From Spirometra erinaceieuropaei (taxonomy: Eukaryota; Platyhelminthes; Cestoda; Diphyllobothriidea; Diphyllobothriidae), in contig CACRXP010000146.1 of the NCBI GenBank assembly GCA_902702965.1, forward strand, positions 1,078,589-1,142,588: a stretch of DNA of 64,000 nucleotides, read 5' to 3'. A program made the position numbers and the translations under genes. Each line of letters opens with the position of its first letter. Within the stretch, counting starts at the first letter, position 1. The notes beneath the pieces are model-generated. The model was not told the origin of the DNA. It made no database searches and saw only the letters and a list, made by a program, of their open reading frames with translations. Below are positions 1 to 11,460 of the stretch, in pieces.

Positions 1-560
1 TAATTGACTGTCATCAAGGTCAAATGATATCTTGGGTTCGGGTAAGGAAAGAACCTCGTCCACGTGTCAAATGACTTTCCACTAGTGAGATCCTAACCAC
101 AAAAGTGAGGTTCACACGCCTACTTGTCATACTAAATTTACGAAGATTTACGAAATAGAGTTTGTTCAATTTCCCAAAGGACTCAGTTTTATTCGAATTA
201 TGTTTCACGGGATGCCAATCTTCCAGTACAAAATAATATTAATATCAGCGAAAATTGAAGCATAGAGACATTTTCAAAGAAGTTATTGAATGCGCATGGG
301 GCCTGTCATCGATATTTACGTACAAACTGCAAAATGACAGCAGGAATTCGAATATTATGGGTACCGGCTGCTGAGTTGTTTAGAAAATTAAAACGTGCAG
401 GTCTTATTTCAGGAAAAATAATCCAGGCAGCAGTTTTGTATTGTCAAGTTGGTCTTTGCTTCAGACATTCTGCATTTCGAGCAGGCAAATGTCTCCGAAA
501 CTGATCACGAATAGTCCATCTCCTGTGAATTCTTTTTGTGAACAGTATATGATTTTCAAA
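1..560. other. unassigned sequence
   Basis: I see no convincing gene, RNA or repeat structure here. The short open frames have no recognisable domain, composition bias or splice context. The phrase 'gagatcctaaccacaaaagtgag' also occurs in similar form near 1035 and 11668, so part of this stretch probably belongs to an old dispersed repeat. Confidence 0.4.
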
Positions 561-691
561 AATCTTATTTCTTTGCCTTACCTGTTGGGGACTGGGGTTA
601 AGGCTTGGATTAAGGGGTTGGGGTTAGGGGCCCAGGTTAGGGGTTACGGCTATGGCTTGTCTGGTGCAGGTACGGCTACGAAATAAGATCC
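561..691. mobile_element. short TIR element with TTAGGG-like body
   Basis: The left end AATCTTATTTCTTTGCC is the inverted counterpart of the right end GGCTACGAAATAAGATCC. The interior is G/T-rich and built of degenerate GGGTTAGG units. The same termini and body type recur at 29005-29240. I found no clear target duplication. It is best read as a small non-autonomous DNA transposon. Confidence 0.45.
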
Positions 692-1184
692 GGCCACGAT
701 TCCGAAAAACTCCAAACTTATTTGTTATTTTGAAACCGCAAACGGTAATTTTGGTTAGGAGCTTTATAAAAGAATGAACTGTGCGAAGTAAGTTGAGATC
801 ATCCTGTGTGGGTATCGGTATTACAACCTTCCACGAAGGGATATTTGAAACTTTTGTCAGGGATCCGTGCATTTCGGCACGTATTATAGGATAATTCCGT
901 GATACTACAAAACTTGGTTAATAAGAAATTAACTTTTAAATGTGAGTTAAAACTTTCGCCCTTGGCGTGTCTTATAAATCGTTGACAATCCTAAATGTAT
1001 GTCAAGTGGGCTTTTGACCCTCACTGTTGTGGTTAGGATCTCACTCGATCCCATTCTGTCCGCCCGCCAGTTTGCTACTGGCGACAACGAACGCTGTGTC
1101 AGTGGACACATACCACATATAATACATGAGCAGCTCGCTAAGAGTGCAACAGGCCAGACGCAGACAGCTGTTTCACGGTCCTAA
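692..1184. other. unassigned sequence
   Basis: No gene recognised. The part near 1040-1190 (CCCGCCAGTTTGCTACTGG, then 'aacaggccagacgcagacagctgtttcacgg') resembles 11517-11560 and, inverted, 11640-11800. It is therefore probably part of a dispersed repeat of unknown class. Confidence 0.35.
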
Positions 1185-2100
1185 ATGTGTTTTCGACTAA
1201 AAATGGAATGTGATATTGATTATCCTGCAGCATAATCAAGGCATGTTTCAGTCACGCCAGTATGCCGGATTTTTAATGCGCTTTTTTCCGACCGCTGGTA
1301 ACACCTAACTAAGAAAAAGTAACTACCTGAACACTATGAATTTGTCCGTTGATTTTAGATGGCTTTCTGACTTCAAGTACATTTTATATTTAAAAAATGC
1401 ACAAAAATATCATTAATTGTACTCATTTAGTAGAATATTACGCCCTTTATTTTTTACTCGAACAAGGGACATCTTTCGGTTTAAAAATCACAATTCTGAG
1501 GTTTTTCGGATTCAAATGTACGTTCACACTCGTTCGTTTATTGTGGCTCTCTGAGAAGTATATGACATAGTCGACATCCACCAGAAAATTACATAATTCC
1601 TAGGCGATATCCCCTTAATAGGTTAAAGGAATTTATGTTTTCTTCACAGTGGATGCACGCAGCTGCAGTCTGAAAACCCTGAACACGACTGCAACGGTAT
1701 GACGAGTACAAAATTAGTCGAGGATTTAAAAAAATATTTTAGAACCGACAGATAGCTCTTTCCGGGCTTAACATTTGAAGAGAACGTAATTTACGGTTAA
1801 ATAAGTACGATGAACAATATTTTTAAAATGTCTTTCAGCAAACAATGTTTACATTTACAAGTACATCGCAAATCAGTAGGAAGGACTATATTACTTAAAC
1901 AGTCCTTTTTCGTCGTACACGGCTCACACATTTAGACGGAAAGAAGCTCATTCAGAAGAGGGGATCCTAGAGTATTTAGAATATCCTGTAATTATGTTAC
2001 ATGATAATCAATATCACAAAGAACGTTCAAGTAATCCATCCAAGTCGAGGACATAATTCGTAATTATGGTTAGCATTTCATGAGACACGCAAACTTCTGT
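1185..2100. mobile_element. palindromic MITE (family A), old diverged copy
   Basis: The left part carries 'cctgcagcataatcaag' and 'tcagtcacgccagtatgccgg', and the right part carries their inverted counterparts ending in a 'catttcatgag' phrase. These are the landmarks of the better preserved copies at 3145 and 14174. Both ends are eroded, so the borders are approximate. It has no coding capacity. Confidence 0.55.
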
Positions 2101-3144
2101 GTGTTGGGAGGTATCACACCTTAAATATACTGATCTACTCCAAGTTCGCAGTTAATTTCTAAGGAAATTAAAAAGCGACAGGTATCACGCCTTCTATCCT
2201 TTCTTCTCCAGCCCGGAGCTCATTCAACAGTTGTGGAAGCAACTTTATAACCAACTGCCGGACCCTAACCTGCCGAACCGACATCCGAACGGTGAGTCCG
2301 GATTGCCCTCTCTCTCTTCTTCATTACTTCTCACCTTGATCAAACTCACTAGTTGAGGAACTCATATTTTAACTTAACACTGTCTCAAAACTAGGCCTTT
2401 TGAGAACAGTGATGAAACTTCGAGCTTTGTTCTTCCTTTTTCCGTTTCGGTTTTATGCTTAAGAATTTTATGGGTGTATTCAGTCTGGCATAGGAGATTT
2501 TCTGTAACCAATGGTCCACGGGACATCCGTCCACCGTATACCTTTAGAATTAATTGCTCAACAACCAAATGACTGGAGTCTAATCCGAGGGGGGTATGAT
2601 TAGCTGATGACGAAAAATATATTGGGGACTTCAATTTTGACATGCCTTTTCTTTGTCAATAACGGTGTCTCTGAAGCAAACGTCAGTCAGATGCGGTTAT
2701 GCAGTCGAACCTGAGGTAAAAAAAAACTCCAGCCATCCGTAATACGGGACGAGTGGTAATAAGGGTTTTTACAGGTGGCGCAGGGGAAAGCACAGGCGAC
2801 AGGAACAGGCAATCGTGTGCAAATGAAAAGCTACTGACAATTCGCGGTTGTACTTTGAGTGGTTGGGAAGTAGCCGCACTAACTTCCTTACCATAACCCC
2901 TAACCCTAATCCTTGACACAAATCCCAACCCTACCTACTACCCTGACTGTTTAATCAACTCCTAACCATAATCCTGGAACATCAAATGCGAAAGTTAGAA
3001 GATCACATGCCGAAGGTCTAAAAAGGTCACCGACAGTGGACAAAAAAGGTAAACAGGACAACAATGAAAGAAGGCCGCCAACAGAACACACACCGCAACG
3101 CACAGTAACATCATGTCAACGCAATCACACCAACTCAAAATAAT
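2101..3144. other. unassigned, with a telomere-like repeat fragment
   Basis: No gene recognised. The stretch 2730-2960 holds 'ccgtaatacgggac..tggtaataagggtttttacaggtgg' followed by CCCTAACCCTAAT-type units. It matches 24225-24390 and part of 41390-41440, so it is a fragment of the telomere-like MITE group described below. Confidence 0.4.
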
Positions 3145-4119
3145 TACAGTGTGTGACCGATCTCATGAAATGTTGGCCAAAACTTCTGGAATGCGTTTTC
3201 GACTAGAAAAGATTACTTAGGTGAAGTTGTTATACTGATTATCATGAAGCATAACCCAATAATATTTCGGACTCGCCAGGATGTTGGCTTTTGAATGCGC
3301 TTCTTTTTGACTTCCTGCAGAAACCACACTCGGTAAAAAATGCCTACTTAAGTAGCATGCATTCTTCCCATTGATTTTCGATGGTCTTATAAATGCAAAT
3401 ATATTTTATAGAGACCATGCACAAACATATACTTTATTTTGCTCATTTGGTAGGAAATCATATTGTCTTCATATTTTATGCCCGAAGAAAGTGTGTATTT
3501 AGGTTTTAGAAAAGTTTCCCAATTCCCGAATAATTTTCAGCGTTTAGCGATTTCAGTCTACAAGGTGCATGCTTTCCGCGTAAGGAAAATGAATTGCTCT
3601 ATGGTTTTAAGAAGATACCACATAGAGTTCGTGAAATTTTGCAACGAATCCGGACTGTCTTGTAGATTTCATGAGGAGCATTAGTAAACGGACATATGCG
3701 GTCTTGCATGCATGGACATCGCACGGTCTTAAAAATCTCATAATTAGAAACTTTTTTACAACCAAAATATATACTTTCTTCGGGCACAAAATATGAAGAC
3801 AATGTGATTTCCTGCCAAAAGAGCAAAGGAAGGCATATTTTTGTGCATGTTCTCTCTAAAATATAGTTGAATTTATAAGACTATCGAAAATCAATAGGAA
3901 AAATGCGTGCTAAATAAGTAATTATTTTTTGCCGAGCGTGGTTTCTGTAGGAGGTCAAAAACAATTGCATTCAAAAGCCGACATCCTGGCGAGTCCGAAA
4001 TGTTATAGGGTTATGCTGCACGATAATCAGTATAACAGCCCCATTTAAGTAATCCTTCCTAATAGGAAACGCATTCCAGAATTTTGGCCAACATTTCATG
4101 AGATCGGTCACACACTGTA
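3145..4119. mobile_element. palindromic MITE (family A), intact TIRs
   Basis: The element starts TACAGTGTGTGACCGATCTC and ends with the exact inverse complement, GAGATCGGTCACACACTGTA. The inverted match continues inward for about 370 bp on each side (3145-3516 and 3750-4119). A middle part of about 235 bp is not self-complementary. Reading the outer TA as the target duplication gives CAGT...ACTG ends, the arrangement typical of Tc1/mariner-group elements. There is no transposase and no long reading frame, so it must have moved with enzyme supplied elsewhere. The middle segment reads in the + orientation used here for the family. Confidence 0.8.
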
Positions 4120-7100
4120 AGTAGTTCAACAGTATTTTGTCCATCAGGTGCGGCCACATAAGCGCATCTTACCCAAAAGTCACCCTTGGTCCATTAAAAA
4201 GCCGAAAATATCTTTACAATGCCCTCCGCAGAGGTCACTGCGTAGACTCGGAAGAGTACCCCGAGACGTGTGGAAACTGAATGATTTAGTGTGCGAAATT
4301 CAAGACATTTGGTCTAGCAGAAACCTGATGTTATTTGCTGTTTTATTTCTCTCTTGACGGACAACTCGCTGTACCGCACTACAAGGATGAGTGCCATGAT
4401 TACTGGAGTGCCGCTTATTTCAGAGTGCAGGCACGTGTATGTCAACTGCCCGTGGCGCATGTGGGACGGGGGCTTTGCACCAACTCAGTCATCATTCCTG
4501 AGTTCGCTAGCTTCAATTGATACGACTCGGACTTGCCACTGGTACACACTGGGCAGAAAAGGGGGAGTGGTTTGATCTAACACAGACCCAAGGTGTGTTC
4601 TTACTCGCTAGGCTGGATCCTGCACGCCTTTAACGTATCACGACGGGTTATGTGTCATAGCTACGCAACTTGTCAACTGATGAGATAGCTCAAACCTCCT
4701 CTAGACGGAGGGCCAGGTTTAAGTAGTCTCCCTAATGTAGCCCTTATGGTACATATCTCTCTGAATGACTTAATTCTGGTTCTTGCGAGTTTATGGATCA
4801 GCGTATGTGTGGCACTTGTAGACGTAGATTCAACCGTTTTGGTCACTGGATCCACGCATTCCCATTTGCTCTGACCATGCTCTGCTATTGGAAGTGATTT
4901 GGCTTTGGGGTAGAGGGGCTAAGGTAGATGCAGTGAAAGTCCCGCTTGCCATGAGCCAAACTCAAGCAGAGAACATCGTGCTCCCCCAGATAGTGGTGCC
5001 CTTCGCCGCATGCAACGGAAGGTTTAATAACGTGCCATTTGTGCTTTTTACATTGTAGGGCAACGTCTCAGCATCCGAATGGCGGTCGTTATCGAGAGCG
5101 TGGAATTTGGACACGCATATGACGATTACGTAAGTCTCCCCTTTGCTTCTATGACCTTTATATCTTCCATCAACTAGTACACAAACTTCACAAAAAGTGG
5201 AGTACTTATTCGATTAAATCAGCTCAAATGTATCTTCTTTCGATAGTCACTAAAGTATTTTTTGAACCGGAATCCATCAATGTCATCATTAGTCTCATCA
5301 TTGCATAAGTAATTTCGGCTATGCAAACGGCAATTATATCTCCAAGAATACGTTAAAAACAAACATTCTTTCCATGTCTGTCCGGCACAAGCGTTTCTAG
5401 AGTGTTGCTTATCACGGTTTTAACAGGAGCAGCTTTGGCATAGGTGTTTGTATAATCACATTTTTGGAAGTTGCGATGTGCAAAAATCATGTTATTTATG
5501 CCCAATCCTTTTTCATGTGACAAAATCATTATTCATTTTTCCGTGTCCGTTTCTCACCTTTACCACTGATCGTCTTTGTCTAATCATCAGTATGTTTGAA
5601 GTAACTGGATTTGTTAAAAACGTGCGTCCATTCATCAGCGGGTTGCCTTGAAAATACATTTACCAACCGGAGGCGTCAGACAGCTAGGGCTGGGCTTTGT
5701 TTCCGAAAGGCAAGACAAGCGGGGAAGTAAGTTTTATTTTGTAATTTTTTTGCCGATGAGCAGGCTCTCTTCAGTGCGTGAAATCGACTTCCACACTATA
5801 CAGTTGACGCAGTCGTCTGAACTGTTTGAGCCATAAATGTGTTGCAGCCATTCATTCAGGTCATCCAAATGCCCATCCTGAGATACGAACCCCCGTCCGT
5901 TCAACTGCGTTACTGGCGCGATGCTGAGTCGAATGTGTTACCGTAAATCATGGTATAAAGCACTTGACCCGGACTTATCGGTCAGTAATCAGTGGTTTAT
6001 TCATATGAACCATAGGGTCATAACCGAGAGCTGTGGGTATAGTCACACGTGGGCCAAGTTACCCGCCCAATCCACTGCAACGTCTGAGATCAACCAATTC
6101 TGACATAGTAAGCTGACATTACCATCAGGTTCTTTAAACAAGCAATCTAGAATCCACCCGATAACTACCAGTCGGACAGCGCCCGATGCGTATTCCAGCA
6201 AACGGCGGTTTGAATCCCTCTCGCAGCATATTCTTACTGTCCAAACGAGTCACCCATTTCACACAGACCTGTATGAAAAGTTTTCTTGCAAAACTTTCTT
6301 AGGCTGAATCAGGTCTCCGTAGTCGACAAACTGCTTCGGCATCCCTTCTCCACGCAATTCTTTTCCCAGTTCTAGTTGCACCGAAACTGCATAGGTATGC
6401 ACGAAAACGGGAGAATACGAAGCTGATTTCCGCAAACTCCTTCGCGAGACCTTGAAGAGCATATTCCTAGTTCCTCCTTGCGCTTCCATCCAGAGTGGAA
6501 AGCAGCCTTCCCGAGGCATACAGTCAACCATGCTCAACATCCGATACTGAAAGAGAGGCGGAAAAGGGAGGCGGGATGGGGGGGGGGAGGGCCGGGAAAT
6601 TTATCCCCTCATTCCTGCTAGCTCGTTCTCTTACCTCCCATATGTATGTGGCATGCTCTCCGCGTAACTACGAACAACCCACCTGGCGTCAGCTGAGGTA
6701 GCTGTTACGGTCCCAGAGCTCACGAAGGACCGGGCTTAGGTGGGGTGGCTGATTGCGTTTCGTCTTGTCGGGGAGAAACAAAATTACGCTAGGCGCGCCT
6801 CACCGTCAAATAACAATTTACTGTTATACAGCCGTTCATGAGTCAATCCTGTCGGCCCAGTAACCCCTGAAATAGTACCTGCGTGTCGTTGGCTGCAAAA
6901 AGTGGAAGTTTAGACCGTTAGCGCCTGGCGACCGGAAGTTTTCGCTAACCCTCTACCGACGCGCGCGGCGACAGGCCTCGGGTGTGAAAAGCGCAGTTTC
7001 TTTTTTCCCTCATGTGTACTGCTGGCTGTCAAATTAAATTGGCCTGATCACCGCAGCTGGGCCGGGGGGGGGAGGGAGATTGGGAGGGAAGGGGGAGAGG

Positions 7101-7774
7101 TTGAGCGCTTCTAGTTGCCGAATTCTCTCTTCTATTCCTTCGTCTACGATGTCTGTTTCGGCTATTTTCCGGTCGAGGTATTTAGGCAGACGAGGCTAGT
7201 CTATGATGCTCTTACGATGGGGAGTGGAGTCATTTTATTCCCGTAATATGAGTAGTAATAACGACCTGCAAATGGTAAAAATCATTTAGTCTCAAGTTGG
7301 CAAGTTTGTGAATTCCAGAAGGGTAACTTGAGAAAGAAAAATGGCTCACTGAAACAGATTTATTATGCTGTGGCGGTTCAGGGAGCCTGGTCAGCTCATC
7401 ATTGGGAAAGAAAGAATTTGGTCGGTTCAAGTCTGTTTGGCTCCGAAGGTTATTTAAATTTCTATTTGATGGTGCGCATTTGAAGTTTTGACAGTAGTGC
7501 GTTGACCAAACTCTCCGAGACGCCAGCATCGTGGTGAATCTGCTCAAGTGAGACATTTCTCTTTCTCAAACCAATCCGTCCTTCGAATCAGTGGTAGATC
7601 GATGCATGAACCTCTGTAGGAAAGGTGACGTGGTCTCTTTTCAGGTTTCATCATCTTCTAAACGACCGACTCCCCTTTCGGAATCATGATCCACATCCGT
7701 AACCTTGGGGGCACATTCAGCGATTGCTTATTTCGTCGCACTATTTCATGGACGTAGTCGAGGGCGTGGTTTAG
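4120..7774. other. unassigned sequence
   Basis: No gene recognised in this 3.6-kb stretch. The segment 4139-4190 (gtccatcaggtgcggccac) recurs at 24398-24450, so it is repetitive. Poly-G runs occur at 6581-6588 and 7063-7070. Several open frames of 60-108 codons exist on both strands, but none has a domain, a signal peptide or credible splice sites that I can see. Confidence 0.35.
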
Positions 7775-7984
7775 GTGGCCAGAACACCCAGCAAAACCAG
7801 AAAGTGCGGATCGCTATACCGTCGCCGCTATGTTGAAGTGTGCGAATGTGCACTACCAGTAGTTCCAGTACAAGGAATGGCAGACAACAAGTGTCTGACA
7901 TTTACGAGCTGGGATGCTCATTTTCGTCTGCAGTCGCCTAGTCCTGTATATTCACCTACACAACAAAGAACGACTCTCCCACGA

Positions 7985-8158
<174 letters not shown>

Positions 8159-8319
8159 AGAAGTGCACCATTATTATCAAAATGTGTTCAGAGAATATCC
8201 ATCTCTCGAAACTTCCTTCTAGGAACTGTGGCTGCTTTGAAAATGGAATAATCGCCTAAAAGCGTATTGACAGTTCTGGATCTCCAGATTTTTGAAGCCA
8301 TAGTACAACTTGCTTATAT

Positions 8320-8435
8320 TTACAGAATGCGTACATTGTAGAAGTTGAAATATTTTGAGATTATGCTCCACAATGATCAGCATTACGACCTCGCTTCCTA
8401 ATTTAAAATTCATTTCGGTATTTCGGTCGGCAGTT
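8320..8435. mobile_element. family A MITE, right-end fragment
   Basis: It contains 'gagattatgctccacaatgatcagcattacga' and ends 'tcggcagttcatgaga', matching the last ~110 bp of the right arm of family A elements. The rest of the element is absent or unrecognisable. Confidence 0.5.
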
Positions 8436-8662
8436 CATGAGAACTTTTACGAGATGTTCATTTACGTATATGGAAATATTTTTGAAGTGGTGAAATTGTC
8501 TGGGAAAATTACAACTTTTGTTGCGTAAATTTTCAAAGTCAGTCCCCTTGATTGTCGTCACAGTATGGTTGCTGTACAAAAATAATTAGCTATCTAACCA
8601 TGGCCAACAAAGTTTTCTACGATTGTCCAATGTCTCTGCCAATGCGCATTGATTGTACCTCT

Positions 8663-8978
8663 TCATCCCTTCTGGATTGGCTGTGCTTGTTTGAATTTGT
8701 TTTGTATATCATCTAAGTCGACATGCCGACTAATGCATGCCTCCTCTGAGTGCATTTCCTCCAGGAATCCACTATTTGCCTTATTTTGCAGGCCCTTTTC
8801 CATGTGTCCAGTGTGTGCATGGTCACCTGGGAAAGATAGTCTGTTCTCTTTACCGCTTACCGCTGCTCCGGTTGAGACAGATTTCCCAGTACGGCCATGA
8901 TAGACGGTGTCACAGATGGCACATAGGATTTTGTAGACAATACCTTTTCTATCGAGGGTGCACAAACACAGCAACCGG
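8663..8978 (-). pseudogene. Penelope-like element, GIY-YIG endonuclease fragment
   Basis: Reading the minus strand gives DRKGIVYKILCAICDTVYHG followed by RTGKSV. This is the start of a GIY-YIG nuclease as found fused to the reverse transcriptase of Penelope-like elements. GIVYKI supplies the GIY part, and VYHGRTG the YIG part with its catalytic-type Arg after the second motif. Near the end, ACISRHVDLDD matches the INRHVDLS phrase of the element at 57.7 kb. No reverse transcriptase is seen upstream on this strand, so the copy is 5' truncated, as retroelements often are. It is a dead fragment, and no function for the host is implied. Confidence 0.7.
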
Positions 8979-8979
8979 C

Positions 8980-11299
8980 ATTAACCTTACGCACAGAATA
9001 TATATCAGATTGATTCATCCTACTGACAACGGTTTATATCCTATTCCCTAAATGAGGACTAGCTAAAACCTAAACATGTGTTTCGCCAATGTTTTTGCTG
9101 TGTTATGACGCAACTGCAAGGGGTTTGGTTCTTCGGTGCCTCCAAAACATTCTCTATAGTAGTTTCTGGTATATGAACTCTAGATAAATATCAAGCTTAT
9201 TATTTTAAAAACCACTAACCATAGGACTATGAACTGGGACATAACTTTTTAACGATCGCTCCAAAACTCCGCTAAATTTTTTTTTACTTTTTAATTTCCA
9301 CGAAGATTAACTGCGAACTCGGAGTAGGTCAGTATATACTAAGGTCTATGGGCGCAGATCGAATATTTGGACCGAAGCCCATCAGCCACCGCGTAATATT
9401 CATTAACTGCCGACAGGCAGCCGATAGTATATTTTAGGACTACAAGATACCTTACTAGCGAGTACCTGTGTTGCTTGTATGGCACCTTGCAGCCCCAAAA
9501 TTTCAATGAACATTTCAGGTGAGGGCAATCAAATTCTGCGGTCAAAATTCAGATGACCAGTTGGTTGGCTCACATGTGCTTTCTATAAGTTATCGTTAGA
9601 CCAGCATATTCATGTTGGAAAGGGAGATAAGGTAAAGGTGCATGATAGAAGAAATCGATTGTGTGAAAGGTAATATGAAACAGTGGATCTTGCGGCAGTA
9701 AGGGTTGGAACCGTGCCAGGAGGGAGGACGCGGAGAAAAGCATGCCGTTAACCGACCTTTGGTCATTGTAAACTCGGTGTTTACACGAGGTTATTCTGTG
9801 AACACAAGAGAGAGTTACGTAACCTGACGAGAGTCACTTATGTTGTTGCCGGCAAACGCTGACCCAGTGTTTTTGGGTACAAAATTATCACGTAGTGCCC
9901 ACTACAAAGGAGTAGTACCAGCTGTAGCAAATGTATGTATGTATATATATATATATATGAGCGACCCTAAATGTCATGTCCGGGGCACTTTATTCCAAGT
10001 CCTGCACTCAACAATTTCGGAAACTATAAACTTGATGTTTATCTGGAGTTCATATACCAAAACGAGCACTAAGCCAAGCCCCACGCACTCGCCACATGAA
10101 GCGGCAAACACGTCGGCAAAACGCGTGCTTGGGCATTTGACTGTTATCTATGCTGGGAGTACGGGATTAGCCATTGCCATATAAAACTGCGCAACTTGTA
10201 GTATTACTCGTCTTTACCACGGACAGCAGCCGGTTATTCAGACGTTCTTCATCTTAAATATTCATTCGGATTTCCGAGCTAACCCTTGAAAGTCATGTCC
10301 CGGGTACAGAATTTCACATCCTGCATTGAATAATTCCGAAAGTACTAGCTGTATATATAAACGAATAAATTTTATTCTTCTATAGAGGAATCTCCTTTTG
10401 TATTCTGAAGTCGTCGTCGCCGTTTTTTTTCCTTGTGACTCATCCGAAAATGACCAGGTCTGCCCCCCCCCCCTCCCTCGGTACGAGGCGAGGCACTTTT
10501 TTTCTTTCAGCAAAACTTCCCAGACTTGTGAAGTTTTAACACGCCTGCTAGGCACTGCATGTTCGTTCGCCCCATAATCGTGAACCCATTTGACGATGGG
10601 TAGGAGGGAGACATGATCTTTCAAATGGTTGGCGTTCTAAAGAAACTGTGTGCAGTCCTTAAAACGACTGTCTGTCAGCGTAGAGCTTACTTGAGGGAGG
10701 GTTTTAATTCCTCACCTCCTTTCCTCCTAACCTCCGATCTTGCCTCGACTTTGTCGCATATATAAACAAGAATAACGTGGTCGTTTCAACCATCCTCGTT
10801 TTGCATATCTTAAAACAAAATTTTAACTCAGCGTCGATTTCTGATCTACGGGCATCGTCAACCGAGACAAGTGTCAGTTCTTAAACATATTGTCGATTCT
10901 GACGAGGCCTAACGAGAAGATATGTCTTTCAAACGAAAGGTACGATTTCAGAGAGGTGTTTTATAGTCTTTTTGTATAGACTGCTCTACACAGAGGGTTA
11001 GCTTATGAAATAAAAATCCTCTTTTTTATTACGCGTTTTTAAAGTTATATTTGTCTGCTTGGAAGTAAAGCCTACACTCATTGAACAGCTGTCTTCCTCA
11101 ACCGAAAAATTGACAAATTTTAAACATGCCCCATTGTTTAACCCATCTCCTGCCATATCAATAGCGTCCTAGGAGATATGAGCGGGAGTTGCATAAGTTC
11201 CTTGGATTTATGGACATCAGATTACATGCCATGTGTTGAAGTCTCAATGCAAGAGGTGACGAAAAATCCGGTTGCTCTCCCGATCACAACCGACAGGGC
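8980..11299. other. unassigned sequence
   Basis: No gene recognised. A short (TA)n run sits at 9943-9958. The open frames of 114 and 120 codons near 9840 (+) and 10624 (-) have no recognisable domains. A poly-C run lies near 10463-10472. Confidence 0.35.
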
Positions 11300-11460
11300 A
11301 ACGAGCCCGTGGCTCATTGGTAGAGCTTTGGACTCAATGACCAAAGACCCTGAGTTCGAATCCCAGGTGGTTCACACTTGGGATTGGGTACGACTGGCTG
11401 ATGACGGGTAATAAAACGGAAATGGCCACTCCGGTCTCCCTTGTCTTTGTCGACATCACC
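11300..11460 (+). mobile_element. tRNA-derived SINE
   Basis: A polymerase III promoter is visible: box A TGGCTCATTGG at 11310-11320 and box B GAGTTCGAATCC at 11352-11363, spaced as in a tRNA. The tRNA-like head is followed by a non-tRNA body (gggtacgactggctgatgac) and the 3' phrase ggtctcccttgtctttgtcg. The same head, body and tail recur inverted at 19005-19171, which makes this a SINE family and not a tRNA gene. Partial copies lie at 22340 and 35780. Confidence 0.75.

Noticed and set aside
11300..11372. Possible tRNA gene
   Set aside because: Acceptor stem does not close, and the head is followed by a conserved SINE body shared with another copy.
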